DNA from: Streptococcus gwangjuense
GTDB lineage: Bacteria > Bacillota > Bacilli > Lactobacillales > Streptococcaceae
Reading direction: 5' to 3'
Assembly: GCF_003627155.1 (NCBI RefSeq)
Contig: NZ_CP032621.1
Span: forward strand, 620,001-684,000
DNA length: 64,000 nucleotides
Shown here: one piece after another, positions 46,519 to 56,232 of the stretch
Layout: each line of letters starts with the position of its first letter
How positions within the stretch are numbered: position 1 is the first letter of the stretch
Made by a program: the position numbers and the translations under genes
Notes under the pieces: generated by a model
The model's input: only the letters and a program-made list of their open reading frames with translations
What the model was told of the DNA's origin: nothing
Databases searched by the model: none

Positions 46519-47704
46519 CTGGAAGGATAATCTGCGCATTGCCTGGTTTGGTAATTTTCTTACAGGAGCCAGTATTTCCTTGGTTGTGCCTTTTATGCCC
46601 ATCTTTGTAGAAAATTTAGGTGTAGGGAGTGATCAAGCTGCTTTTTATGCAGGTTTAGCTATTTCTGTCTCTGCCATTTCTGCGGCGCTTTTCTCTCCTA
46701 TCTGGGGTATCCTTGCTGACAAATACGGTCGAAAACCCATGATGATTCGGGCCGGCATGGCCATGACCATTACTATGGGAGGCTTGGCTTTTGTTCCAAA
46801 TATTTATTGGTTAATCTTTCTTCGTTTGCTAAATGGTGTATTTGCAGGTTTTGTTCCCAATGCAACGGCTCTGATAGCTAGTCAGGTTCCAAAGGAGAAA
46901 TCAGGCTCTGCTCTTGGGACTTTGTCTACAGGAGTAGTTGCAGGTACTTTAACTGGTCCCTTTATAGGGGGCTTTATCGCAGAATTATTTGGCATTCGTA
47001 CTGTTTTCTTACTGGTTGGTAGTTTTCTGTTTTTAGCCGCTCTTTTGACTATTTGCTTTATCAAGGAAGATTTTCAACCAGTAGCCAAGGAAAAGGCCAT
47101 CCCAACAAAGGAATTATTTACATCAGTTAAATATCCCTATCTTTTGGTCAATCTCTTTCTGACCAGTTTTGTCATCCAATTTTCAGCCCAATCGATTGGC
47201 CCTATTTTAGCACTTTATGTGCGCGACTTAGGCCAGACAGAGAATCTTCTCTTTGTGTCAGGTTTGATTGTATCCAGTATGGGCTTTTCTAGCATGATGA
47301 GTGCAGGAATCATGGGCAAGCTAGGTGACAAGGTGGGTAATCATCGCCTCTTGGTTGTAGCTCAGTTTTATTCAGTCATCATCTATCTCCTCTGTGCCAA
47401 TGCTTCTAGCCCCCTTCAACTAGGACTCTATCGTTTCCTCTTTGGCTTGGGGACCGGTGCCTTGATTCCTGGAGTTAATGCCCTTCTCAGCAAGATGACA
47501 CCCAAATCTGGCATTTCGAGGGTCTTTGCCTTTAACCAGGTATTCTTTTATCTGGGAGGTGTCGTTGGTCCTATGGCAGGTTCTGCAGTAGCAGGTCAAT
47601 TTGGCTACCATGCTGTCTTTTATGCGACAAGTCTTTGTGTTGCATTTAGTTGTCTCTTTAACCTGCTTCAATTTCGAACATTATTAAAAGTAAAGGAAAT
47701 CTAG
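46505..47704 (+). CDS. pmrA: PmrA, MFS multidrug efflux pump
   Basis: Twelve-helix proton-driven exporter; in pneumococcus PmrA exports fluoroquinolones and dyes. From the ATG at 46505 (GGAGGTAAG) it has 399 residues. The MFS loop motif [13 protein letters not shown] lies near 75 and [17 protein letters not shown] near 138. The substrate range cannot be read from sequence. Its stop overlaps the GTG of rpmG. Confidence 0.93.
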
Positions 47705-47853
47705 TGCGAGTAAAAATTAATCTCAAATGCTCCTCTTGTGGCAGTATCAATTACCTAACAAGTAAAAATTCAAAAACTCATCCAGACAAGATCGAGGTTT
47801 TAAAGTATTGTCCCAAGGAAAGAAAAGTAACCCTACATCTTGAATCTAAGTAG
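47704..47853 (+). CDS. rpmG: 50S ribosomal protein L33
   Basis: A 49-residue ribosomal protein read from a GTG that shares a base with the pmrA stop. The sequence starts [14 protein letters not shown] and ends [15 protein letters not shown], the L33 pattern. Cys9 and Cys12 form one half of a zinc site, but only Cys36 remains of the second pair (CPKE), so this is probably a zinc-independent form. Confidence 0.9.
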
Positions 47854-47859
47854 ATTTTA

Positions 47860-47868
47860 TGGTAAAAT
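47860..47868 (+). promoter_or_regulatory. probable extended -10 promoter of secG
   Basis: TGGTAAAAT, 24 bases before the secG ATG. Confidence 0.45.
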
Positions 47869-47892
47869 AATAAGGATTTTAAGGAGTTTGAT

Positions 47893-48126
47893 ATGTATAA
47901 CCTATTATTAACCATTTTATTAGTATTATCTGTTGTGATTGTGATTGCGATTTTCATGCAACCAACTAAAAACCAATCCAGCAATGTATTTGATGCCAGC
48001 TCAGGTGATTTGTTTGAACGCAGTAAAGCACGCGGTTTTGAAGCTGTAATGCAGCGTTTGACAGGGATTTTAGTCTTTTTCTGGCTAGCCATTGCCTTAG
48101 CATTGACGGTATTATCAAGTAGATAA
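47893..48126 (+). CDS. secG: preprotein translocase subunit SecG
   Basis: Small subunit of the SecYEG channel. The 77 residues have two membrane helices (about 2-20 and 54-75) joined by a polar loop with SGDLFERSKARGFE, the usual SecG layout. AAGGAG lies 9 bases before the ATG. It is followed by a terminator and rnr, the secG-rnr-smpB order common in Gram-positive bacteria. Confidence 0.93.
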   Translation: MYNLLLTILLVLSVVIVIAIFMQPTKNQSSNVFDASSGDLFERSKARGFEAVMQRLTGILVFFWLAIALALTVLSSR

Positions 48127-48135
48127 GAAAATAAT

Positions 48136-48163
48136 GGGCAGGACTAGGTCTTTGCCTCTTTTT
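48136..48163 (+). terminator. terminator after secG
   Basis: GGCA and TGCC with an inner GGAC/GTCT pairing, then CTCTTTTT. Confidence 0.5.
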
Positions 48164-48226
48164 ATTTTTAAAGGATATTTGAGCAGGTTTTACAGTAAAA
48201 GAAAATAAAAAATCTAGAAAGAAAAT

Positions 48227-50581
48227 ATGAAAGATAGAATAAAAGAATATTTGCAAGATAAGGGAAAGGTGACTGTCAATGACTTGGCTCAGGCTTTGGG
48301 AAAAGATGGTTCCAAGGATTTTCGTGAGTTGATTAAAACCTTGTCCCTAATGGAAAGAAAGCATCAGATACGCTTTGAGGAAGATGGCAGTCTGACTTTG
48401 GAAGTCAAGAAAAAACATGAGATTACCCTCAAGGGGATTTTTCATGCCCATAAAAATGGCTTTGGCTTTGTCAGTCTAGAAGGCGAGGAGGACGACCTTT
48501 TTGTAGGGAAAAACGATGTCAACTATGCTATTGATGGAGATACAGTTGAGGTCGTGATTAAGAAAGTCGCTGACCGCAATAAGGGAACAGCAGCAGAAGC
48601 AAAAATTATCGATATCCTAGAACACAGTTTGACAACCGTTGTAGGTCAAATCGTTCTAGATCAGGAAAAGCCTAAGTATGCCGGCTATATCCGTTCGAAA
48701 AACCAGAAAATCAGTCAACCGATTTATGTTAAGAAACCAGCCCTTAAACTAGAAGGAACAGAAGTTCTCAAGGTCTTTATCGACAAATACCCAAGCAAGA
48801 AACATGATTTCTTTGTCGCGAGTGTCCTCGATGTAGTGGGTCATTCAACGGATGTCGGAATTGATGTCCTTGAGGTTTTGGAGTCTATGGACATTGTCTC
48901 AGAATTTCCAGAGGCTGTTATCAAAGAGGCAGAAAGTGTGCCTGATGCTCCGTTTCAAAAGGATATGGAGGGTCGTCTGGATCTGAGAGATGAGATTACC
49001 TTTACCATTGACGGTGCTGATGCCAAGGACTTGGATGACGCAGTTCACATCAAGGCTTTGAAAAATGGCAATATCGAACTTGGAGTTCACATCGCAGATG
49101 TTTCCTACTATGTGACTGAGGGTTCTGCTCTTGACAAGGAAGCCCTTAACCGCGCAACTTCTGTCTATGTGACAGACCGTGTGGTCCCAATGCTGCCAGA
49201 ACGACTGTCAAATGGTATCTGCTCTCTCAATCCTCAAGTTGACCGCCTGACCCAGTCAGCTATTATGGAGATTGATAAACATGGTCGTGTGGTCAACTAC
49301 ACCATTACACAAACGGTAATCAAGACAAGCTTCCGTATGACCTATAGCGATGTCAATGATATTATAGCTGGCGACGTGGAAAAGAGACAAGAGTATCAGA
49401 AAATTGTCCCAAGTATTGAACTTATGGCTAAGCTCCATGAAACTCTAGAAAACATGCGTGTGAAACGTGGTGCCCTCAATTTCGATACCAACGAAGCGAA
49501 GATTTTAGTGGATAAACAAGGTAAGCCTGTTGATATTGTTCTTCGTCAGCGTGGTGTTGCTGAGCGCATGATTGAGTCCTTTATGTTGATGGCCAACGAA
49601 ACAGTTGCCGAGCATTTTAGTAAGCTGGATTTGCCTTTTATCTATCGAATTCACGAGGAGCCAAAGGCTGAAAAAGTTCAGAAGTTTATTGATTATGCTT
49701 CGAGTTTTGGCTTGCGCATTTATGGAACTGCCAGTGAGATTAGCCAAGAGGCCCTTCAAGACATCATGCGTACTGTTGAGGGAGAACCTTATGCGGATGT
49801 ATTGTCCATGATGCTTCTTCGCTCTATGCAGCAGGCTCGCTATTCGGAGCACAATCACGGCCACTATGGATTAGCGGCTGACTATTACACTCACTTTACT
49901 AGTCCGATTCGTCGTTATCCAGACCTTCTTGTTCACCGTATGATTCGTGATTACGGCCGTTCTAAGGAAATAGCAGAGCATTTTGAACAAGTGATTCCAG
50001 AGATTGCGACCCAGTCTTCCAACCGTGAACGTCGTGCCATTGAGGCTGAGCGTGAAGTCGAAGCCATGAAAAAGGCTGAGTATATGGAAGAATATGTAGG
50101 TCAAGAGTACGATGCTGTTGTATCAAGTATTGTCAAATTCGGTCTCTTTGTTGAATTGCCAAACACGGTGGAAGGTTTGATTCACATTACCAATCTACCT
50201 GAATTTTATCATTTCAACGAACGTGATTTGACTCTGCGTGGAGAAAAATCAGGAACCACCTTCCGTGTAGGACAACAGATTCGTATCCGAGTTGAAAGAG
50301 CCGACAAGATGACGGGTGAAATCGACTTCTCTTATATCCCAAGTGAGTTTGATGTGATTGAAAAAGGCTTAAAACAGTCTAATCGCAGCGACAGAGGGCG
50401 TGGTTCAAGTCGTCGTTCAGATAAGAAGGAAGATAAGAGAAAATCGGGACGCTCAAATGATAAGCGCAAGCATTCACAAAAAGATAAGAAGAAAAAAGGA
50501 AAGAAACCTTTTTATAAGGAAGTAGCTAAGAAAGGAGCCAAGCATGGCAAAGGGCGAGGGAAAGGTCGTCGCACAAAATAA
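48227..50581 (+). CDS. rnr: ribonuclease R
   Basis: 3'-5' exoribonuclease that degrades structured RNA and works with SmpB-tmRNA in removing defective messages. In 784 residues: a helix-turn-helix start, cold-shock domains (about 65-235), the catalytic RNB domain with [15 protein letters not shown] (metal Asp residues, about 263-277), an S1 domain (about 620-705), and a Lys/Arg-rich tail. smpB begins inside its 3' end (38-base overlap), fitting their joint role. Confidence 0.96.
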
Positions 50582-51011
50582 AAAAGCGCGCCACGACTAT
50601 ACAATCGTAGATACGCTAGAGGCAGGGATGGTCCTGACTGGAACTGAAATCAAGAGTGTGCGAGCTGCTCGAATCAATCTCAAGGATGGCTTTGCCCAAG
50701 TAAAAAATGGGGAAGTTTGGTTGAGCAATGTTCATATTGCGCCTTACGAAGAGGGCAATATCTGGAATCAAGAACCAGAACGTCGTCGTAAACTCCTGCT
50801 CCATAAAAAGCAAATCCAAAAGTTGGAACAAGAGACCAAAGGGACAGGTATGACCCTGGTTCCCCTTAAAGTCTATATCAAAGATGGCTATGCCAAGCTT
50901 CTTTTAGGACTTGCCAAAGGGAAGCATGACTATGACAAAAGGGAGTCTATCAAACGTCGTGAGCAGAATCGCGATATTGCGCGCGTGATGAAAGCTGTTA
51001 ATCAGCGATAA
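50544..51011 (+). CDS. smpB: SsrA-binding protein SmpB
   Basis: Carries tmRNA to stalled ribosomes. The 155 residues show the family blocks [35 protein letters not shown] and the basic tail with KRRE and DIARVMK. An AAAGGAG ribosome site lies within rnr. Confidence 0.97.
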
Positions 51012-51025
51012 AAAGAGGAATGAAG

Positions 51026-51886
51026 ATGGAAAAACTAGTTGCCTATAAACGTATGCCTTTGTGGACTAAAGAAACCATGCCAGAGGCTGTTCAGCAAAAG
51101 CACAATACAAAAGTTGGAACTTGGGGGAAAATTACTGTCTTGAAGGGAGCTCTCAAGTTTATTGAATTGACAGAAGATGGTGAGGTTTTAGCTGAGCACA
51201 TCTTTGAAGCAGGAGCCGACAATCCCATGGCACAACCACAAGCCTGGCACCGAGTGGAGGCTGTAACAGACGATGTAGAGTGGTACTTGGAATTTTATTG
51301 TAAACCTGAGGATTATTTTCCTAAGAAATACAATACCAATCCTGTTCATTCAGAGGTCCTAGAGGCAATGCAGACAGTAAAACCAGGGAAAGCCTTGGAT
51401 TTGGGCTGTGGTCAAGGCCGTAACTCTCTCTTTCTTGCACAGAATGGTTTTGATGTGACGGCTGTGGATCAAAATGAATTGGCCCTTGAAATCTTGCAAA
51501 GCATTGTGGAGCAGGAAGACCTGGATATGCCTGTAGGTCTTTACGATATCAATTCAGCCAGCATTGGACAAGCGTATGATTTCATCGTATCGACGGTGGT
51601 GCTGATGTTTCTGCAAGCAGACCGCATTCCTGCAATTATCAAAAATATGCAGGAGCATACCACGGTCGGTGGTTATAATCTTATCGTTTGTGCTATGGAC
51701 ACGGAGGATTATCCTTGCTCTGTGAACTTCCCATTTACCTTTAAAGAAGGGGAATTGGCAGACTATTACAAGGACTGGGAATTGATTAAGTACAATGAAA
51801 ATCCAGGCCATCTTCACCGTCGCGATGAGAATGGCAATCGCATTCAACTACGCTTTGCGACCATGCTAGCTAAGAAAATCAAGTAA
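51026..51886 (+). CDS. tehB: TehB-type SAM-dependent methyltransferase
   Basis: Tellurite-resistance-type methyltransferase. The 286 residues comprise an N-terminal cupin-like DUF1971 domain (about 1-95, MEKLVAYKRMPLWTKETMPE) and a C-terminal Rossmann methyltransferase with ALDLGCGQGRNSLFLA (about 115-131). I prefer the ATG at 51026 to one 6 bases upstream, which would abut the AGAGGA ribosome site. The natural substrate is unknown. A terminator follows, which is duplicated further on. Confidence 0.9.
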   Translation: MEKLVAYKRMPLWTKETMPEAVQQKHNTKVGTWGKITVLKGALKFIELTEDGEVLAEHIFEAGADNPMAQPQAWHRVEAVTDDVEWYLEFYCKPEDYFPKKYNTNPVHSEVLEAMQTVKPGKALDLGCGQGRNSLFLAQNGFDVTAVDQNELALEILQSIVEQEDLDMPVGLYDINSASIGQAYDFIVSTVVLMFLQADRIPAIIKNMQEHTTVGGYNLIVCAMDTEDYPCSVNFPFTFKEGELADYYKDWELIKYNENPGHLHRRDENGNRIQLRFATMLAKKIK

Positions 51887-51892
51887 ACATAC

Positions 51893-51937
51893 ATGAAGAT
51901 TAGGAAATTTCCTGATCTTTTTTCTTTTTTACGAATA
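51893..51937 (+). repeat. 45-bp direct repeat, copy 1: terminator plus canonical σX box
   Basis: Contains a near-perfect palindrome (AAGAT-TAGGAAATTTCCTG-ATCTT), T runs and TACGAATA (51930-51937). It is identical in 44 of 45 bases to 52611-52655. It ends tehB and would serve as a competence promoter reading into hicA. Confidence 0.9.
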
Positions 51938-51952
51938 GATAAGATAGAAGGA

Positions 51953-51981
51953 TTGACAAAAATACGCATTATAAGTATAAT
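51953..51981 (+). promoter_or_regulatory. σA promoter of hicAB with overlapping inverted repeat
   Basis: TTGACA and TATAAT with a 17-base spacer, a consensus promoter. ATTATA-AG-TATAAT (51968-51981) is a palindrome covering the -10, a likely operator for HicB. Confidence 0.8.
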
Positions 51982-52004
51982 TTTAGATAGAAAGATGACC
52001 ATAA

Positions 52005-52193
52005 ATGCCAATCACAGGTAAGGAAATGGTAAAATTAGCTCTTGCAAATGGATGGATTGAAGTTCGTAAGAGAGGAAGTCATCATCATTTTAAGAAAGAA
52101 GGGGTTCCCTATCTTGTCACTATTCCAGTTCACGGTAATGATGACCTAGGAAAAGGTTTAGAGAGAAATATATTAAAAGATTTGGGATTGTAG
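52005..52193 (+). CDS. hicA: HicA toxin (mRNA interferase)
   Basis: A 62-residue protein with the HicA double-stranded RNA-binding-like fold: PITGKEMVKLALANGW, RKRGSHHHF with the catalytic His cluster (GSHHHF, 24-29), and HGNDDLGKGLERNILKDLG at the end. HicA toxins cut mRNA and block translation. hicB follows after 27 bases. The cassette lies between tehB and coiA, bounded by duplicated terminator/σX-box sequence. The ribosome site is weak (AAAGATGA), which would keep toxin levels low. Confidence 0.92.
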   Translation: MPITGKEMVKLALANGWIEVRKRGSHHHFKKEGVPYLVTIPVHGNDDLGKGLERNILKDLGL

Positions 52194-52220
52194 TTGATTT
52201 GGAAATTGTGGAGGTGTATT

Positions 52221-52598
52221 ATGCTAAAATCTTATCCTGCTATTTTTCATAAAGAAGGTACTGGATACTGGATTGAATTTCCGGAGTTTGGAGGTGGGAC
52301 TGAAGGAGCAACGATTGAACTTGCAATGAAAAATGCTCGGGAAATGCTTGAGAGTGTTTTAGCTTCTTATATTGATGAAGGACTGGCTCTGCCTACTCCT
52401 AGTGATATTTCTAAGTTGAAAGCTCCTGATGGATTTGTGACTTTGATTCAGGTCAATCCCTTGCCTTTCGTAAAGAATAATAAGGCGATTCGAAAAAATG
52501 TTACGGTTCCAGAGTGGCTAGTCAGACTTGCAGATCGTGAGAAAGTGAACTATTCTGAAGTGTTGACACAAGCTCTTGAAAATCGCTTGCAACTCTAA
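52221..52598 (+). CDS. hicB: HicB antitoxin
   Basis: The 125-residue partner of HicA. The N-terminal partial RNase-H fold (MLKSYPAIFHKEGTGYWIEFPEF, then GATIELAMKNAREML) binds the toxin. The C-terminal part (TVPEWLVRLADREKVNYSEVLTQALE) is a DNA-binding dimerisation region. The chosen ATG follows GGAGGTG, a much stronger ribosome site than that of hicA, fitting excess antitoxin. An in-frame start 27 bases earlier lacks one. Confidence 0.92.
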   Translation: MLKSYPAIFHKEGTGYWIEFPEFGGGTEGATIELAMKNAREMLESVLASYIDEGLALPTPSDISKLKAPDGFVTLIQVNPLPFVKNNKAIRKNVTVPEWLVRLADREKVNYSEVLTQALENRLQL

Positions 52599-52610
52599 AA
52601 TTATAGAGTG

Positions 52611-52655
52611 ATGAAGATTAGGAAATTTCCTGATCTTTTTTCTTTTTTGCGAATA
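52611..52655 (+). repeat. 45-bp direct repeat, copy 2: terminator plus σX box of coiA
   Basis: Second copy of the sequence at 51893; the only difference is TGCGAATA (52648-52655) in place of TACGAATA. It terminates hicAB and provides the competence promoter of coiA, 22 bases before the coiA ATG. Confidence 0.9.
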
Positions 52656-52676
52656 ATATAGAAAAGGAGGGAAATC

Positions 52677-53630
52677 ATGTTTGTTGCGAAAAATGCTAGG
52701 GGACAGCTGGTAAATGTGTTAGAGGATAAGCTTGAGAAGCAAGCATACACTTGCCCAGCTTGTGGAGGTCAGCTCCGTTTGCGTCAAGGACCAAGTGTCC
52801 GGCCCCATTTTGCCCATAAATCTTTAAAAGACTGTGATTTTTCCTCTGAAAATGAAAGTCCAGAACACCTGGCAAATAAGGAATTCCTTTATCACTGGTT
52901 GAAAAAAGAGACAGAGGTTCAATTAGAATACCCGCTTCCAGAACTTAAACAGATTGCAGATCTATTTGTAAATGGCAATCTAGCTTTAGAAGTTCAGTGT
53001 AGTCCCTTGCCACAAAAACTTCTTAAAGAGCGTAGCGAGGGCTATCGTAGTCAGGGTTACCAAGTACTGTGGTTACTGGGAGAAAAACTTTGGCTCAAGG
53101 AGCGTTTGACTCGTCTGCAACAAGGTTTTCTCTATTTTAGTCAAAACATGGGATTTTATGTTTGGGAATTGGACAAGGAAAAACAGCTTTTAAGACTCAA
53201 ATACCTGATTCACCAAGATCTCCGAGGCAGACTCTATTATCAAATCAAGGAATTTCCCTATGGTCAAGCTAGTTTATTGGAAATATTGCGTTTCCCTTAT
53301 AAGAAACAAAAAATATCTCATTTTGCAGTTTCTGAGGATAAGGACATCTGTCGCTATATTCAGCAACAACTGTACTATCAAAATCCCTTTTGGATGAAAG
53401 AACAAGCAGAAGCATATCAAAAGGGAGAAAATCTCCTGACTTATGGGCTAAAAGAATGGTATCCACAAATTCGACCACTAGTAGGTGAGTTTTTTCAGAT
53501 TAAGCAAGACTTGACTAGCTATTATCAGTATTTTCAAATCTATTACCAAGAAAATCCTCAAAATGATTGGCAAAAGCTTTATCCACCAGCCTTTTATCAG
53601 CAATATTTCTTGAAAAATATGGTAGAATAG
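52677..53630 (+). CDS. coiA: CoiA, competence-induced recombination protein
   Basis: Cytosolic protein made during competence and needed to recombine incoming single-stranded DNA. In 317 residues: an N-terminal zinc-finger-like segment (CPAC at 26-29, PHFAH about 43-47), a nuclease-fold core with ADLFVNGNLALEVQCS (about 97-112), and a helical C-terminal part. A GGAGGG ribosome site and a σX box precede it. pepF follows after 18 bases, so competence transcripts may continue into it. Confidence 0.94.
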   Translation: MFVAKNARGQLVNVLEDKLEKQAYTCPACGGQLRLRQGPSVRPHFAHKSLKDCDFSSENESPEHLANKEFLYHWLKKETEVQLEYPLPELKQIADLFVNGNLALEVQCSPLPQKLLKERSEGYRSQGYQVLWLLGEKLWLKERLTRLQQGFLYFSQNMGFYVWELDKEKQLLRLKYLIHQDLRGRLYYQIKEFPYGQASLLEILRFPYKKQKISHFAVSEDKDICRYIQQQLYYQNPFWMKEQAEAYQKGENLLTYGLKEWYPQIRPLVGEFFQIKQDLTSYYQYFQIYYQENPQNDWQKLYPPAFYQQYFLKNMVE

Positions 53631-53648
53631 AAAAGATGGAGGAATCTA

Positions 53649-55451
53649 ATGGTATTACAAAGAAATGAAATAAATGAAAAAGATACATGGGACCTATCAA
53701 CAATCTACCCAACTGACCAGGCTTGGGAAGAAGCCTTAAAAGATTTAACAGAACAATTGGAGAAAGTAGCCCAGTATGAAGGCCATCTCTTGGATAGTGC
53801 GGATAACCTACTAGAAATCACTGAATTTTCTCTTGAAATGGAACGCCAAATGGAGAAGCTTTACGTTTATGCTCATATGAAAAATGACCAGGACACACGT
53901 GAAGCCAAGTACCAAGAGTACTATGCCAAAGCAATGACTCTCTACAGTCAGCTAGATCAAGCTTTTTCATTCTATGAGCCTGAATTTATGGAAATCAGTG
54001 AAAAGCAATATGCTGACTTTTTAGAGGCTCAACCAAAATTGCAGGTTTATCAACACTATTTTGATAAGCTTTTACAAGGCAAGGATCACGTTCTTTCACA
54101 ACGTGAAGAAGAATTATTGGCTGGAGCTGGAGAAATCTTTGGTTCAGCAAGTGAAACCTTCGCTATCTTGGACAATGCGGATATTGTGTTCCCTTATGTC
54201 CTCGACGATGATGGTAAGGAAGTGCAGCTCTCTCATGGGACTTACACACGTCTGATGGAGTCTAAAAATCGTGAGGTGCGTCGTGGTGCTTATCAAGCTC
54301 TTTATGCAACTTATGAGCAATTCCAACATACTTATGCTAAAACCTTGCAAACAAATGTTAAAGTTCAAAACTATCGTGCAAAAGTTCGCAACTACAAGAG
54401 TGCTCGTCATGCAGCCCTTGCAGCAAATTTTGTTCCAGAAAGTGTTTATGACAATTTGGTAGCAGCAGTTCGCAAGCATTTGCCCCTCTTGCATCGTTAC
54501 CTTGAGCTACGTTCAAAGATTTTGGGGATTTCAGACCTCAAAATGTACGATGTCTACACACCGCTTTCGTCTGTCGAATACAGTTTTACTTACCAAGAAG
54601 CTTTGAAAAAGGCAGAAGATGCTTTGGCAGTCTTGGGTGAGGATTACTTGAGCCGTGTCAAACGTGCCTTCAGTGAGCGTTGGATTGATGTTTACGAAAA
54701 TCAAGGCAAGCGTTCAGGAGCTTACTCTGGTGGTTCTTACGATACAAATGCCTTTATGCTTCTTAACTGGCAGGACAATCTAGACAATCTCTTTACTCTT
54801 GTTCATGAAACAGGTCACAGCATGCATTCCAGCTATACTCGCGAAACGCAGCCTTATGTTTACGGGGATTACTCTATCTTCTTGGCTGAGATTGCATCGA
54901 CTACCAATGAAAATATCTTGACGGAGAAATTATTGGAAGAAGTGGAAGATGATGCAACGCGCTTTGCTATTCTCAATAACTTTCTAGATGGTTTCCGTGG
55001 AACAGTTTTCCGTCAAACTCAATTTGCTGAGTTTGAGCACGCAATCCACCAAGCAGACCAAAACGGGGAGGTCTTGACAAGCGATTTCTTAAATAAACTC
55101 TACGCAGACTTGAACCAAGAGTATTATGGTTTGAGTAAGGAAGACAATCCTGAAATCCAATACGAGTGGGCTCGCATTCCACACTTCTACTATAACTACT
55201 ATGTATACCAATATTCAACAGGTTTTGCAGCAGCCTCAGCCCTGGCTGAAAAGATTGTTCATGGTAGTCAAGAAGACCGTGACCGTTATATCGACTACCT
55301 CAAGGCAGGTAAGTCTGACTATCCACTTAATGTCATGAGAAAAGCTGGTGTTGATATGGAGAAGGAAGACTATCTCAACGATGCCTTTGCAGTCTTCGAA
55401 CGTCGTTTGAATGAGTTTGAAGCCCTTGTTGAAAAATTGGGATTGGCATAA
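53649..55451 (+). CDS. pepF: oligoendopeptidase F (M3 family)
   Basis: Zinc endopeptidase that cuts oligopeptides in the cytosol. The 600-residue product has the zinc site HETGH (386-390) in [13 protein letters not shown], with the third ligand Glu in AEIASTTNE. The N-terminal oligoendopeptidase domain fills about 110-180. It lies just downstream of coiA, with GGAGG before the ATG, and is followed 1 base later by a methyltransferase gene. Confidence 0.95.
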   Translation: MVLQRNEINEKDTWDLSTIYPTDQAWEEALKDLTEQLEKVAQYEGHLLDSADNLLEITEFSLEMERQMEKLYVYAHMKNDQDTREAKYQEYYAKAMTLYSQLDQAFSFYEPEFMEISEKQYADFLEAQPKLQVYQHYFDKLLQGKDHVLSQREEELLAGAGEIFGSASETFAILDNADIVFPYVLDDDGKEVQLSHGTYTRLMESKNREVRRGAYQALYATYEQFQHTYAKTLQTNVKVQNYRAKVRNYKSARHAALAANFVPESVYDNLVAAVRKHLPLLHRYLELRSKILGISDLKMYDVYTPLSSVEYSFTYQEALKKAEDALAVLGEDYLSRVKRAFSERWIDVYENQGKRSGAYSGGSYDTNAFMLLNWQDNLDNLFTLVHETGHSMHSSYTRETQPYVYGDYSIFLAEIASTTNENILTEKLLEEVEDDATRFAILNNFLDGFRGTVFRQTQFAEFEHAIHQADQNGEVLTSDFLNKLYADLNQEYYGLSKEDNPEIQYEWARIPHFYYNYYVYQYSTGFAAASALAEKIVHGSQEDRDRYIDYLKAGKSDYPLNVMRKAGVDMEKEDYLNDAFAVFERRLNEFEALVEKLGLA

Positions 55452-55452
55452 G

Positions 55453-56166
55453 ATGGTTGAATCATATAGTAAGAATGCCAATCATAACATGCGTCGTCCT
55501 GTTGTCAAGGAAGAAATTGTGGACTTGATGCGTCAGCGTCAAAAGCAAGTAACAGGCTCTTTGAAAGAATTGGAAGACTTTGCTCGCAAGGAAAATATTC
55601 CTATCATTCCCCATGAAACGGTTGCTTATTTCCGTTTTCTCATGGAAACTATGCAACCAAAAAACATTCTAGAAATTGGGACGGCTATCGGTTTTTCAGC
55701 CCTCTTGATGGCTGAACATGCGCCAAATGCTAAGATTACAACCATTGACCGCAATCCAGAAATGATTGGTTTTGCCAAGGAAAATTTCGCCCAGTTTGAC
55801 AGTCGCAAGCAAATTACGCTCCTAGAAGGAGATGCGGTAGATGTCTTATCTACCTTGACAGAGTCCTATGATTTCGTCTTTATGGATTCAGCCAAGTCTA
55901 AATACATCGTCTTTCTGCCAGAAATCCTCAAACATTTGGAAGTCGGTGGTGTGGTTGTCTTGGATGATATCTTCCAAGGTGGTGATGTTGCCAAGGACAT
56001 TATGGAGGTTCGTCGTGGCCAGCGAACTATTTATCGAGGCCTTCAAAGATTATTTGATGCAACTTTAGACAATCCAGGACTCACTGCAACATTAGTACCT
56101 TTAGGGGACGGCATTCTCATGCTTCGTAAAAATGCAGCAGATGTTCAATTGCTTGACAGCGAATAA
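55453..56166 (+). CDS. O-methyltransferase, class I SAM-dependent
   Basis: A 237-residue methyltransferase of the catechol/caffeoyl-CoA O-methyltransferase-like family (TrmR-type). ILEIGTAIGFSALLMAEHAP near 77 is the SAM-binding motif, ITTIDRNPEM the acidic loop and VVLDDIFQGGDV a metal site. Related Bacillus proteins methylate 5-hydroxyuridine in tRNA (TrmR); this would link it to the U32 hydroxylation gene at 34583, but that is inference. It starts 1 base after pepF. Confidence 0.83.
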   Translation: MVESYSKNANHNMRRPVVKEEIVDLMRQRQKQVTGSLKELEDFARKENIPIIPHETVAYFRFLMETMQPKNILEIGTAIGFSALLMAEHAPNAKITTIDRNPEMIGFAKENFAQFDSRKQITLLEGDAVDVLSTLTESYDFVFMDSAKSKYIVFLPEILKHLEVGGVVVLDDIFQGGDVAKDIMEVRRGQRTIYRGLQRLFDATLDNPGLTATLVPLGDGILMLRKNAADVQLLDSE

Positions 56167-56167
56167 T

Positions 56168-56199
56168 TTTCAGAAAAATTTAAGAAAATATAGTAAAAT
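56168..56199 (+). promoter_or_regulatory. prsA promoter with CiaR direct repeat
   Basis: TTTCAG-AAAAA-TTTAAG (56168-56184) matches the CiaR binding pattern NTTAAG-N5-NTTAAG with one change, followed by TATAGT or TAAAAT as -10. CiaR control of ppmA/prsA has been reported for pneumococcus. Confidence 0.65.
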
Positions 56200-56232
56200 A
56201 GATAGGGTAACACTTATCTCAAAGGAGTAGAC

